Translations under genes and position numbers: made by a program
DNA from: Methanobacteriota archaeon
GTDB taxonomy: Archaea > Thermoplasmatota > Poseidoniia > Poseidoniales > Poseidoniaceae
DNA length: 34,193 nt
Direction: 5' to 3'
Assembly (NCBI GenBank): GCA_018666575.1
Contig: JABIYX010000096.1
Span: forward strand, 1 to 34,193
The notes under the pieces: model-generated
The model's input: the letters and a program-made list of their open reading frames with translations, nothing else
What the model was told of the DNA's origin: nothing
Database searches by the model: none
Shown: piece by piece, positions 1-7,894 of the stretch
Position numbering within the stretch: position 1 is the stretch's first letter
Layout: every line of letters begins with the position of its first letter

Positions 1-134
1 GCTTCTTTTACTGTGTTTTGATCTTCGAGAATTGTTGGTTGAGTGTCTGCAGGATTTGAGACAAAACCTGTTAGAGCGCTACCCAAAAAAAGTACCACGA
101 TTGTCAAAGCTATCGCTTGCATTGAGAGTTTCAT
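1..134 (-). CDS. Partial secreted or membrane-anchored protein (N-terminus only)
   Basis: Too short for the ORF track because it leaves the window at base 1. Reading the minus strand from the ATG at 134 gives about 44 residues beginning MKLSMQAIALTIVVLFLG. This is a short positive start, a hydrophobic stretch (about residues 5-22) and then a polar Thr/Asp/Gln-rich segment, which is typical of a signal peptide or N-terminal anchor followed by an extracellular linker. There is no Cys at the end of the hydrophobic stretch, so it is not an obvious lipoprotein. A near-perfect TATA element centred about 26 nt before the ATG strongly supports this start and a leaderless transcript. It is divergent from trmI. 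The function cannot be told from the visible part. Confidence 0.7.
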   Translation of the reverse strand, partial: MKLSMQAIALTIVVLFLGSALTGFVSNPADTQPTILEDQNTVKE

Positions 135-153
135 GTTGTTACGGAGGTACAGA

Positions 154-166
154 CCATATATAATCC
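154..166 (-). promoter_or_regulatory. TATA box for the partial gene at the left edge
   Basis: The minus strand reads GGATTATATATGG. The TTATATAT core is centred about 25-26 nt before the A of the ATG at 134, the distance from an archaeal TATA box to its transcription start. This predicts a leaderless mRNA. No Shine-Dalgarno sequence lies between the element and the ATG. Confidence 0.65.
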
Positions 167-296
167 TATTACTCTCCTGTCACAGTGCACTCTTTTGCAT
201 ATTATTGAAAAATATACATCTAAATGGAAAATACTGTATGCTCTGGATTTGCCATCCATCGAAAAAACTGATGTTCTCCAAGCGCTGGGAATGGTC

Positions 297-1085
297 ATGT
301 CTGACGCCGAATCGGTTGCGCTAATGGAAGAAAATGGCAAGATTCACATTGTGACCATGATCGACAATACCATCAAAATCAAGGGCATCGGAGTCGTCAA
401 TCCACTCAAAGAATTCTCCCAATTAAAGGACGGAGAAGAAACGCATGTTGGATCGAAAATTCTTCTTCGCCTTCCTACCAGATTACCTGAACTTCTTTCA
501 GGAATGAAGCGAAGAGCGCAAACAATCGGTTCGAAAGATGCTGGCGTTCTTATCGCACGCCATGGCATCGGTGCAAATGATGTCGTTCTCGAAGCGGGAT
601 TAGGCTCAGGCGGTCTTTCTATGCATTTGGCCAGAGTCATCGGCCCAAGCGGTCATCTGATCACTGTCGAGCCTCGAGAAGAACACGCTAGCGTAGGATT
701 AGAAAATTTACAGACACTTTCAGAGTGCATGACTGAGTTCCCACACCATAATCACATTCATGGACGTATTGAAGAAGTGGTCGAAGAAATACAAAAACAT
801 TCAGAACAAGTGGATGCTATTCTTCTAGACTTGCCCGAACATCCGCCTGCGATAAAGGCAGTTGCACCGCTGTTGAAGATAGGAGCACGCATCTCTTGTT
901 ACTGCCCAGTAACCAGCCAACTTGAGAAAGCATGGATTGCCTGTGAAGAGGCAGGTCTCCATGTCGAATGGGCTGGAGAAATTATTGAGCGGCAATGGGG
1001 TAAAGCAAGCAGAGGTGGCGTGCGCCCTGTAAATGGTCCCTTCGGCCACACAGCATTTTTGTTGTTAGCTCAACGGCGAAATTGA
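297..1085 (+). CDS. trmI: tRNA (adenine-N1)-methyltransferase, TrmI family
   Basis: S-adenosylmethionine-dependent enzyme expected to methylate N1 of adenine 57/58 in the T-loop of tRNA. The N-terminal small beta domain (ending with THVGSKILLRLPT) leads into the family hallmark MKRRAQTIGSKDAG. The Rossmann SAM site VLEAGLGSGGLS, the acidic VEPREEHA strand and DAILLDLPEHP follow, and the C-terminal RPVNGPFGHTAFLLLA is a TrmI signature. The ORF track starts it at a TTG at 195, but alignment with TrmI places the start at the ATG at 297 (or 291), giving about 262 residues, a normal family length. It is divergent from the left-edge gene. Its stop lies one base from the stop of the converging 1329-residue surface protein. 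No strong SD is visible. Confidence 0.9.
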   Translation: MSDAESVALMEENGKIHIVTMIDNTIKIKGIGVVNPLKEFSQLKDGEETHVGSKILLRLPTRLPELLSGMKRRAQTIGSKDAGVLIARHGIGANDVVLEAGLGSGGLSMHLARVIGPSGHLITVEPREEHASVGLENLQTLSECMTEFPHHNHIHGRIEEVVEEIQKHSEQVDAILLDLPEHPPAIKAVAPLLKIGARISCYCPVTSQLEKAWIACEEAGLHVEWAGEIIERQWGKASRGGVRPVNGPFGHTAFLLLAQRRN

Positions 1086-1086
1086 A

Positions 1087-4000
1087 TCAGAACTTAGGTG
1101 CTGAACCGTATTCTACCACACGAATACTCGACTCACAGGTCGGACAGGTGAATCTGAATGGTGGATCGTTTCCACCAGGGACTGCAAGCCTTGCTTCACA
1201 TGACGGGCAACTGATTCGCCGATTTGTATCCATTCGACATTCATTCGGACCCAAAGCATATTCTTTCTCCTCTTCCTCTTCTTCTTCCTCTTCTTCTTCA
1301 ACAGAAGTTGATCTTGTAGAAGGCGTCCTATACTTAATGAAAAGCAATGCAAGGGCAAACAATACATAGCCTGCAGCCATAATCTTGAATGTTGTATCCC
1401 CACCAATTTCAATTCCAAGGAGAGTCATTCCCTCAGGAGGTTGAGCCTTTCCAGCCAAATCCACATCGATGACTGGAGATTCTGCGTCAACGCTGCTTCC
1501 ATCGACTTGCACCAGGGCTCGAACCTTCAACTCAGCAGATGTTGCCTGTGTTGAAATTGCATTGATGCGTACAACAAAGATTTCAGAAGCACCAGGGCTG
1601 AGTGTGAACAAGTCTGTTTTTTCTCCAGCAGTATTGTTCCATTGAATATCGAACACTCCATCACCTACGCCAAGCAATGTCAAGCGTCCTGTAATGTCGA
1701 TATTTGCGAGATTTGTCACAGTCACTGAAGTAGATGAACCGCCCATGTAAGGGACGTCAAGTGATGTCGCATCAACTGTAATTGAAACGACTGATGCAGA
1801 ATCCCATGAGGCTTCGACAGTGTAGGTTGCCACTTCATTGTACACGTAGTTGGATCGTGCAGAGGATACAACGCGGAAACTAAACGCATTCGTTCCTGCT
1901 AAGGCATCCTCTGATACATCACAAGTCCATGGAAGTGGTGAAGAAGATGAGCCCGGAGAAAGGGTCACAGATTCTGTAAGAGTGCATGATAATCCAACTG
2001 AACTTATTGAAAATTGATCTGCGCTGTTGCCAGTGTTGGTCACTGAGACTGTCCCCTCAATCGTATCACCTGCAACCGAAGAGGCGTCGTTAACGAGAAT
2101 TGTCAAATCCGCACCAGCATCCATTGAAAAGAGCGTGATTATGACGAAATCAGTTGCTTCTGAGTCAAGTGTAGACGTTACTCGTATGTTGATTGGAAGA
2201 CCCGCCTCAGGAGCACCAGTTGAAGATTCACGGACACCGAGAACTACTGTTTGTGATTGGCCCACACCGAGAACAACTGATGTTTGAGATAATGAGAGCT
2301 CGAAGTATGTTGATGATTCGCCGGATTCAAGTGAAAGGAGGAATGTATCTTGCATTGTACCGATGTTCGTTACTTCAATCGTGACGTTTGTAATTGATGA
2401 AGGGCCTGCAATTGCTTGATTTGTGTTTGCGTTAAGTTGAGCGAGACTTCGGTCGATGACTTGTAACTCAAGTGGAAGTAATGAATCAGGTGCATCAGAT
2501 AAAAGTCGTATCACTAAGGAATCTGAACGTGCATCGAGGGCTGCAGAAGCGGTAATGTTCAATTGAGCAACATACAATTCTCCCGAAGCGAGTGTGATGG
2601 AGGATACGTCGCTCAATTCGGCACTCACGCCTCCTGGCAAGCCAGAGATGGTGAAGGTGCTCAATGAAACATTGGAGGTACCGGTATTTTCGATGACAAT
2701 ATCGATGGATGACGATTGCCCAGGTTGAACAACAATTCTACCATCCAGGGTACCTGACAATCCTATTTCTGAAATAGGTTGAACGTCGAAGGGCAAGGTT
2801 GTGTTTACTGATTGAAGTGAATCATGAGTGACTGAGACGACTCGCTCATTGAGTCCGAGAGATCCTGCAGCGGCTATGGCACTCAGAGTCCATGTGGCGG
2901 ATTGGCCTGAAGCAACAGTAACTGACGAAGCGGTGTCCAAAGTTAGAGTGACATGAGATGTAGCATTACTAACGATTTGCAATGAGAAGGTTTCGGTTTC
3001 GCTTCCAGTATTAAAGACTCGAACTTCAAGAGTATCTTCGATTTCAGGAGTGAGGAGAATGTCTCCAGATGGGCCTTGAACGGTGAAGTTGACCTTACGA
3101 TCCACTTCAAAGGAGAAATCACGAACGAACGAGATTGAGGAATCTTCTGAGAGTGTATTGATCATTCTAATCGAACATACATCTCCAACATTGGCTGTGC
3201 TTCCCACATCAACTGCAAATGGTATGGTTGAGATTTCATCAACTGCGAACGTTGTTTCTGCTGCAAGCAATGACACTGTGCAAGGTCCACTGAGTACAGA
3301 TAACGTATGTGCGTATGTTGATTCAGTTGTCCCAAGATTTGTAATTGAGACTTCGGTGTTTGTTTGTTCACCAGGGATAAAATCGTCTGTGCTTTCCAAG
3401 AAATCTACTTGCAATCCATACGTTGCTTGTACATCGATAACAATCAGAGTTGATGTGGAAAGATTACCCATTAACGAACCTGCATGAAGCCGGACACCAG
3501 TCGTGCCTGGTAGTGCATCAGATGGTATTGTGATTCGCAATGTGGCCGATTCTTGATTTTGAGCAGACAAATCCTCAATTTGGTCATCAAGCCATCGAAC
3601 TTCCCAACCAGGTGGGAATGCAGAATGTTGGTTCATTGGTTGGATTGCACCTGATGTTTCCCAAGGATAATCGTACTCAGATGAGCCATTGAACACAACT
3701 TCAGCAGCTGTTTGTTGTAAGGTGAGTCGCAATGCTGCGTCCATTGTCGTGTTATCTGTTAACCCAACTGGAGAATCACCTGTCAGAGCCGAAAACAATA
3801 CACATGCAGCAAGGTATGAACCCGATGTCGAAGGATGGCTTCCATCATTTGAGTACAGGCCATAAAATGTTGAGGTCGGCGACTGTGGATTTCCACCAGA
3901 TGATATAATTGAATCATGAATGTGTTTGAAGGCTAATCCAACTGGTGCGATGTAGACATCAGCAGAGGTTTGAGAAGAGATATTGTCTCTGTAATCGATG

Positions 4001-5076
4001 TACCCTTCTTCAAGTCTGTCTTGCATAACAGTGTAATTTGAGAACAGAGTTGGATTCAATGCATCGCCACTCCTGTAGCCCCAAGTCATCATCAGCATGG
4101 TTGAACCGCCTTCGGTATCCACACGATCTGCCAAAAGGACACTTCCATTTTTACTCGCAATCCAGTTGGAATTTGAACGGTAAAATCCAGGGGTTTGAGA
4201 TTGGTCTTGAAGAACGATTGTATCCCAAACTCCTGATGCGAGAGAAAGGTTCTGAGCACTGCCCGAACTGTTCACGTCTGACCAATGCCCAGCAAGGGTT
4301 TGACCACCTGTAGTGAAGTCGGATGTATTGCTCGGACTACCAGCACTTCTCAGCATTTCTTCAATCATTGAAGATAAACCATTCTGAGATGTATATGAAT
4401 TTCCGAACATCAAAACATCACTGACTGACGTAGACCATGAAGGGATTGAGGATGTTGTATTGGAACCCGAATTATTGGAAGTATAATTTGTCCACCATCC
4501 TGATAAATCAGGCTCATCTTGAACGCTTAGAAGGAACGAATCAGTCAAGGAACCAAGATTTTCGACGGGCAATTGCAAATCGACTGATTGGCCTGGCTGA
4601 AGAGCCAATAAGCCGTTATTGCCAACACCGCTCGTATCAATCGAAGGATGGTAAACAATTGCCACTGAGACATATACGTCAATACTCGATGATGCAACTC
4701 CATCGGATTCGTTAACGAATAGCGTGAACATTCCATTATCGGAAGGTGTTGCCGATTCAGAGAGTTGGACTACAATGGTCGTGGTTGCATTGTACGTGGG
4801 AACAACATTGGAAACGGTTGCAGCGGTTGGAGTTGCAGACCATACATTTGACAGACCCGTTGTCGAGGATTCAACCGAATAGGACTCAATCGATGACCCA
4901 TTATTTTCGATTACAAGAGAGAGATTAGCTGATTCACCTGGAATCATAATCATGTGCGGTGCGTCAACAGAAAGCACGATTGTTGGATCTGCTTTTGCTG
5001 TAAAGGCGAGAGGAGAGGCACTCGCTGCTAACATCAAAAGGACCAAAACTACGGCACGTGAGTGAGTTTTCGACAT
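1087..5076 (-). CDS. Large surface protein: Ig-like (NEW3/CARDB) stalk with embedded SGNH hydrolase and cytosolic zinc ribbon
   Basis: 1329 residues. A signal peptide (about 1-28, VLVLLMLAASA) is followed by beta-rich repeats of the CARDB/NEW3 kind (motifs such as PGESANLSLVIENNGS and PGQSSSIDIVIENTG). Between the second repeat and the rest sits an SGNH/GDSL-like domain (about 220-440): FGNSYTS with Ser227 as the likely nucleophile, TTGGQTLAGHW, VLQDQSQ, and DGSHPSTSGSY with Asp411/His414. This block order resembles DUF4886-type SGNH proteins. About six more Ig-like repeats lead to one TM helix (about 1230-1248), an 11-Glu tract, and a C-terminal CPSC...CPTC zinc ribbon predicted to face the cytosol. 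The architecture suggests a cell-surface esterase or carbohydrate de-acylase; the substrate is unknown. It lies 64 nt downstream of metK on the same strand and may be cotranscribed. Confidence 0.85.
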   Translation of the reverse strand: MSKTHSRAVVLVLLMLAASASPLAFTAKADPTIVLSVDAPHMIMIPGESANLSLVIENNGSSIESYSVESSTTGLSNVWSATPTAATVSNVVPTYNATTTIVVQLSESATPSDNGMFTLFVNESDGVASSSIDVYVSVAIVYHPSIDTSGVGNNGLLALQPGQSVDLQLPVENLGSLTDSFLLSVQDEPDLSGWWTNYTSNNSGSNTTSSIPSWSTSVSDVLMFGNSYTSQNGLSSMIEEMLRSAGSPSNTSDFTTGGQTLAGHWSDVNSSGSAQNLSLASGVWDTIVLQDQSQTPGFYRSNSNWIASKNGSVLLADRVDTEGGSTMLMMTWGYRSGDALNPTLFSNYTVMQDRLEEGYIDYRDNISSQTSADVYIAPVGLAFKHIHDSIISSGGNPQSPTSTFYGLYSNDGSHPSTSGSYLAACVLFSALTGDSPVGLTDNTTMDAALRLTLQQTAAEVVFNGSSEYDYPWETSGAIQPMNQHSAFPPGWEVRWLDDQIEDLSAQNQESATLRITIPSDALPGTTGVRLHAGSLMGNLSTSTLIVIDVQATYGLQVDFLESTDDFIPGEQTNTEVSITNLGTTESTYAHTLSVLSGPCTVSLLAAETTFAVDEISTIPFAVDVGSTANVGDVCSIRMINTLSEDSSISFVRDFSFEVDRKVNFTVQGPSGDILLTPEIEDTLEVRVFNTGSETETFSLQIVSNATSHVTLTLDTASSVTVASGQSATWTLSAIAAAGSLGLNERVVSVTHDSLQSVNTTLPFDVQPISEIGLSGTLDGRIVVQPGQSSSIDIVIENTGTSNVSLSTFTISGLPGGVSAELSDVSSITLASGELYVAQLNITASAALDARSDSLVIRLLSDAPDSLLPLELQVIDRSLAQLNANTNQAIAGPSSITNVTIEVTNIGTMQDTFLLSLESGESSTYFELSLSQTSVVLGVGQSQTVVLGVRESSTGAPEAGLPINIRVTSTLDSEATDFVIITLFSMDAGADLTILVNDASSVAGDTIEGTVSVTNTGNSADQFSISSVGLSCTLTESVTLSPGSSSSPLPWTCDVSEDALAGTNAFSFRVVSSARSNYVYNEVATYTVEASWDSASVVSITVDATSLDVPYMGGSSTSVTVTNLANIDITGRLTLLGVGDGVFDIQWNNTAGEKTDLFTLSPGASEIFVVRINAISTQATSAELKVRALVQVDGSSVDAESPVIDVDLAGKAQPPEGMTLLGIEIGGDTTFKIMAAGYVLFALALLFIKYRTPSTRSTSVEEEEEEEEEEEKEYALGPNECRMDTNRRISCPSCEARLAVPGGNDPPFRFTCPTCESSIRVVEYGSAPKF
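1267..1299 (-). repeat. GAA/GAG triplet tract encoding 11 consecutive Glu
   Basis: A purine-only run of GAA and GAG codons on the coding (minus) strand encodes the juxtamembrane poly-Glu of the 1329-residue surface protein. GAA and GAG are mixed, so this is not a pure trinucleotide microsatellite, but it could still vary in length between strains. The plus-strand ORF of poly-Ser over it is a shadow. Confidence 0.8.
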
Positions 5077-5140
5077 GGGACCGTTTCAAGCGAGGCGCCT
5101 TTAGCACTTGAGCGAATCGGCTACTGGGCGTTAAAAATCC

Positions 5141-6385
5141 TCAGAAATTACCGAGTTTTTCTAATCGGGAAGCATCAAGCCGTTCCCAAGGGAAATGGCC
5201 ATCATCCGTTGCATGGCGGCCAAAGTGGCCGCCTGCAGCAGTTGCTTTGTAAATTGGACGTAGTAAATCCAAATCTTTAGCGATGGCCGCAGGTCTGAAG
5301 TCAAACGTTTGTTGAACTCTGCGTGCTAATTCCGAATCTGAAACAACACCTGTACCGAAGGAATCGACCATAAGGCTCACAGGTTTGGCAACTCCGATAA
5401 CGTAAGCAAGTTGAATCTCAAATCGTGATGCTAGACCTGCTGCAACAACATGTTTTGCAGCCCATCGTGCTGCGTATGCAGCGCTTCGATCAACCTTTGA
5501 AGGGTCTTTACCACTGAATGCTCCTCCACCATGCCGTCCCATTCCACCGTAGGTATCGACAATGATCTTTCTTCCAGTCAATCCTGCATCAGCGTATGGA
5601 CCGCCTGGGTCTGCGAAACGACCAGTTCCGTTGACAATGAGTGTGTATTCAGAAGTAAGAAGTTCGGAAGGAATTGCGTATTCAACGACGTGCTTTTTGA
5701 TTTGTTCACGGACGTGTTCAAGTTCTTGTTCAACTGAACCTTCGAATTGGTCTTTCAGATGCTTGTCGTGTTGAATTGCAACAATGACCGTATCAACTCC
5801 AATAATCTCTCCTTGGTCGTTGTATCCTACTGAAACTTGTGATTTTCCATCAGGTCGAGCCCATGGAAGAATGTTTTCTTCACGTACTGTTGTGAGTCGT
5901 CGAGAAAGTCGTTGTGATAATGCAGCAGAGAGAGGGAAATAGCGTCCTTTCAATTCTTCATATTGCTCAGTTTCGGTACAGGCAAAACCAAACATAAGAC
6001 CTTGATCGCCCGCCCCTTGAGAATCAAGTGTTTGTCGATCAACACCTTGGTTAATGTATGCTGATTGAGTTGTGACATAGACCAAAACATCACACAAATC
6101 GGGATTGGTTGCGTCCATTCCGATGTCATGAGAGTTGTACCCGATGTTCGCCGCTGCTTGTCGAGCTATCGTTTCGTAATTTGGAGCAGGAGCGTCCAAA
6201 GAGACTTCCCCCGCCAGGATAATTACGCTTTTATCGTCCATACCTTTTACACAAGTTTCAACTGCCACACGAGCATTTGAATCCAACGCAAGACAGGCGT
6301 CAACGATGGCGTCGGATATGGCATCGCACAACTTATCTGGGTGACCACTGGTCACAGACTCGGAAGTGAAGATGTCTTGTTGCAT
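5141..6385 (-). CDS. metK: S-adenosylmethionine synthetase, bacterial/eukaryotic MetK type
   Basis: Makes SAM from methionine and ATP. 414 residues, slightly longer than the roughly 384-400 of bacterial enzymes. Diagnostic motifs are SGHPDKLCDAISDA (His15, Asp17, Lys18 for ATP/metal), GAGDQGLMFG (124-132), the signature GGGAFSGKDPSKVDRSAAY, and the C-terminal HFGR region followed by FPWERLD. These identify the bacterial/eukaryotic family; most archaea use the very divergent archaeal MAT, so this gene was probably acquired laterally by the lineage. The start at 6385 (MQQDIFTSESV) fits the family N-terminus exactly. It is divergent from aspS with about 98 nt between, and supplies the methyl donor used by enzymes such as the nearby TrmI. 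Confidence 0.97.
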   Translation of the reverse strand: MQQDIFTSESVTSGHPDKLCDAISDAIVDACLALDSNARVAVETCVKGMDDKSVIILAGEVSLDAPAPNYETIARQAAANIGYNSHDIGMDATNPDLCDVLVYVTTQSAYINQGVDRQTLDSQGAGDQGLMFGFACTETEQYEELKGRYFPLSAALSQRLSRRLTTVREENILPWARPDGKSQVSVGYNDQGEIIGVDTVIVAIQHDKHLKDQFEGSVEQELEHVREQIKKHVVEYAIPSELLTSEYTLIVNGTGRFADPGGPYADAGLTGRKIIVDTYGGMGRHGGGAFSGKDPSKVDRSAAYAARWAAKHVVAAGLASRFEIQLAYVIGVAKPVSLMVDSFGTGVVSDSELARRVQQTFDFRPAAIAKDLDLLRPIYKATAAGGHFGRHATDDGHFPWERLDASRLEKLGNF

Positions 6386-6420
6386 GGTTGTGCGCTTCTG
6401 TACTCATTATCAAAGGTTTG

Positions 6421-6436
6421 CCTATTAAAATAAGCA
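6421..6436 (-). promoter_or_regulatory. TATA-like element for metK
   Basis: The minus strand reads TGCTTATTTTAATAGG, centred about 43 nt before the metK ATG. This predicts a short leader of about 15-17 nt without an SD. A weaker alternative, TTGATAATG, is centred about 25 nt upstream and would give a leaderless message. Confidence 0.45.
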
Positions 6437-6452
6437 TGGATTTACAGCGATT

Positions 6453-6463
6453 CTTATTTGTAC
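6453..6463 (+). promoter_or_regulatory. TATA-like element for aspS
   Basis: CTTATTTGTAC is centred about 26 nt before the ATG at 6484. Its spacing favours that ATG over the upstream starts used by the ORF track and predicts a leaderless transcript. Confidence 0.45.
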
Positions 6464-6483
6464 GGTACCATGTAGGAATTCAC

Positions 6484-7884
6484 ATGGCTGACTGGCACCC
6501 CACCGCATATCGGACACATACACTCTCTGAAATTCAACAAAATGGTGCAGAACTCGTTGGCCAAGAAGTCACAGTCGCAGGATTTATGGAAACGAACAGA
6601 GGCAAAGGAGCCATCTGTTTTGTTGATATGAGAGACGGTACTGGTACATCTCAAGTGTTCCTTAAAGGAGACATTATCGGAGAAGAAAAACTCGATATAG
6701 TCCAGCGTATGACTCGTGAATCAACTCTACAATTTACAGGAACAGTTGCTCAAAAGCGACCGCCAAAGTTGAAGGAAGGAGAAACACCCCCGCCTCCTGC
6801 CTATGAAATTGTAGCATCCGATGTCGTTGTATTGACACGAGCAAACGCTCCACTTCCACTTGGGATCACAGACTCTGTGACAATTGGCCTCGACACACGT
6901 CTCGACAACCGCTTCCTTGATTTGCGCCGTGCCCATGTGAATGCCATGTTTACACTTCGTTCCAAAGTACTGCAATACGGTCGAGAACACCTGATTACTG
7001 AAGGTTTCAAAGAGATCAACACTCCTAAAATCATCGCATCTGCTTCTGAAGGAGGAACCAACTTGTTCCCGATGATGTATTTCGATACTCCTGCTTTCCT
7101 TTCTCAGAGCCCCCAGTTGTACAAGCAACTTACCATCCTTGGAGGAATGGAACGTGTGTTTGAAATTGGACCTGCTTTCCGTGCGGAAAATCACGACACT
7201 TACCGACACTTGAATGAATTCATTTCGTTCGATATCGAAGCAGCTTGGATGAATGATGACGACGTCATGGGCGTTCAAGAACGCATGATCCATCACATTT
7301 GGAAGACTGTAGCAGATAACGATCAAGAGCAAATTGACACCATCAACGCTTTCAGAGAAAGTCAAGGCGATGAGCCAATCACTGTAGACGTACCAACAGT
7401 TCCATTCCCACGTATTGAATACTGTGATGCGATCAAGATGATTCAAGATGCTGGCGAAGACATTACATGGGGAGATGATATTGATTCCTCGCATTGTGAT
7501 ATCATTGCAGCAAAGTATCCAGGATTCCACTTCCTCCCACGATGGCCTATGGAAATGAAACCATTCTACATCCATCACATTCCTGGTGAAGTAGGCGTTA
7601 CTGGCGAACAACTGAGTCGAGGGTTTGACCTAAATTACGGTCGAGATGAGATGACCAGTGGTGGCCAAAGAGAACATAACGTCGAAATTCTAGAAGAGAA
7701 CCTACGTTCCAAGGGACTCAATCCAGAGGACTTTGCATTCTACACAGACGGTTTCAGATTCGGAGCACCGCCACACGCTGGCTGGGGGCTTGGAGTTGCA
7801 CGACTTCTAATGGCATTGACCGGTTCAAGAAACGTTCGAGAAACAGTCTTGTTCCCACGTGACAGGCATCGAGTTACACCCTGA
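6484..7884 (+). CDS. aspS: Aspartyl-tRNA synthetase, archaeal class IIb type
   Basis: Charges tRNA-Asp, possibly also tRNA-Asn. An N-terminal OB-fold anticodon-binding domain (VTVAGFMETNRGKGAICFVDMRDG) precedes the class II catalytic core: LDTRLDNRFLDLRR, SASEGGTNLFPM, FLSQSPQLYKQ (motif 2 region), FRAENHDTYRHLNEF, and motif 3 GLGVARLLMALTGSRNVRETVLFPRDRHRVTP, the archaeal C-terminus. I chose the ATG at 6484 (MADWHPTAYRTHTL) instead of 6388 because homologues start here and a TATA-like element lies 26 nt upstream; the product is 466 residues, somewhat longer than the usual ~430-440. The extra length is partly a Pro-rich insertion (KLKEGETPPPPAYEI) in the OB fold. First gene of a plus-strand operon. 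Confidence 0.95.
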   Translation: MADWHPTAYRTHTLSEIQQNGAELVGQEVTVAGFMETNRGKGAICFVDMRDGTGTSQVFLKGDIIGEEKLDIVQRMTRESTLQFTGTVAQKRPPKLKEGETPPPPAYEIVASDVVVLTRANAPLPLGITDSVTIGLDTRLDNRFLDLRRAHVNAMFTLRSKVLQYGREHLITEGFKEINTPKIIASASEGGTNLFPMMYFDTPAFLSQSPQLYKQLTILGGMERVFEIGPAFRAENHDTYRHLNEFISFDIEAAWMNDDDVMGVQERMIHHIWKTVADNDQEQIDTINAFRESQGDEPITVDVPTVPFPRIEYCDAIKMIQDAGEDITWGDDIDSSHCDIIAAKYPGFHFLPRWPMEMKPFYIHHIPGEVGVTGEQLSRGFDLNYGRDEMTSGGQREHNVEILEENLRSKGLNPEDFAFYTDGFRFGAPPHAGWGLGVARLLMALTGSRNVRETVLFPRDRHRVTP

Positions 7885-7894
7885 GTTGACCAAG

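Noticed and set aside
195-296. Extended N-terminus of TrmI from a TTG
   Set aside because: It exceeds the family N-terminus by 34 residues, and an ATG at 297 gives the normal length.
1082-1369. Plus-strand ORF with a poly-Ser run
   Set aside because: Antisense of the poly-Glu tract of the surface protein.
6388-6483. Extended N-terminus of AspRS (starts at 6388 or 6436)
   Set aside because: The extra residues do not resemble AspRS, and the TATA-like element lies inside them at the leaderless distance from 6484.
6727-7611. 294-residue ORF on the minus strand
   Set aside because: It lies wholly antisense to aspS, has no recognisable domain and reads as Cys/Phe/His-rich shadow sequence.
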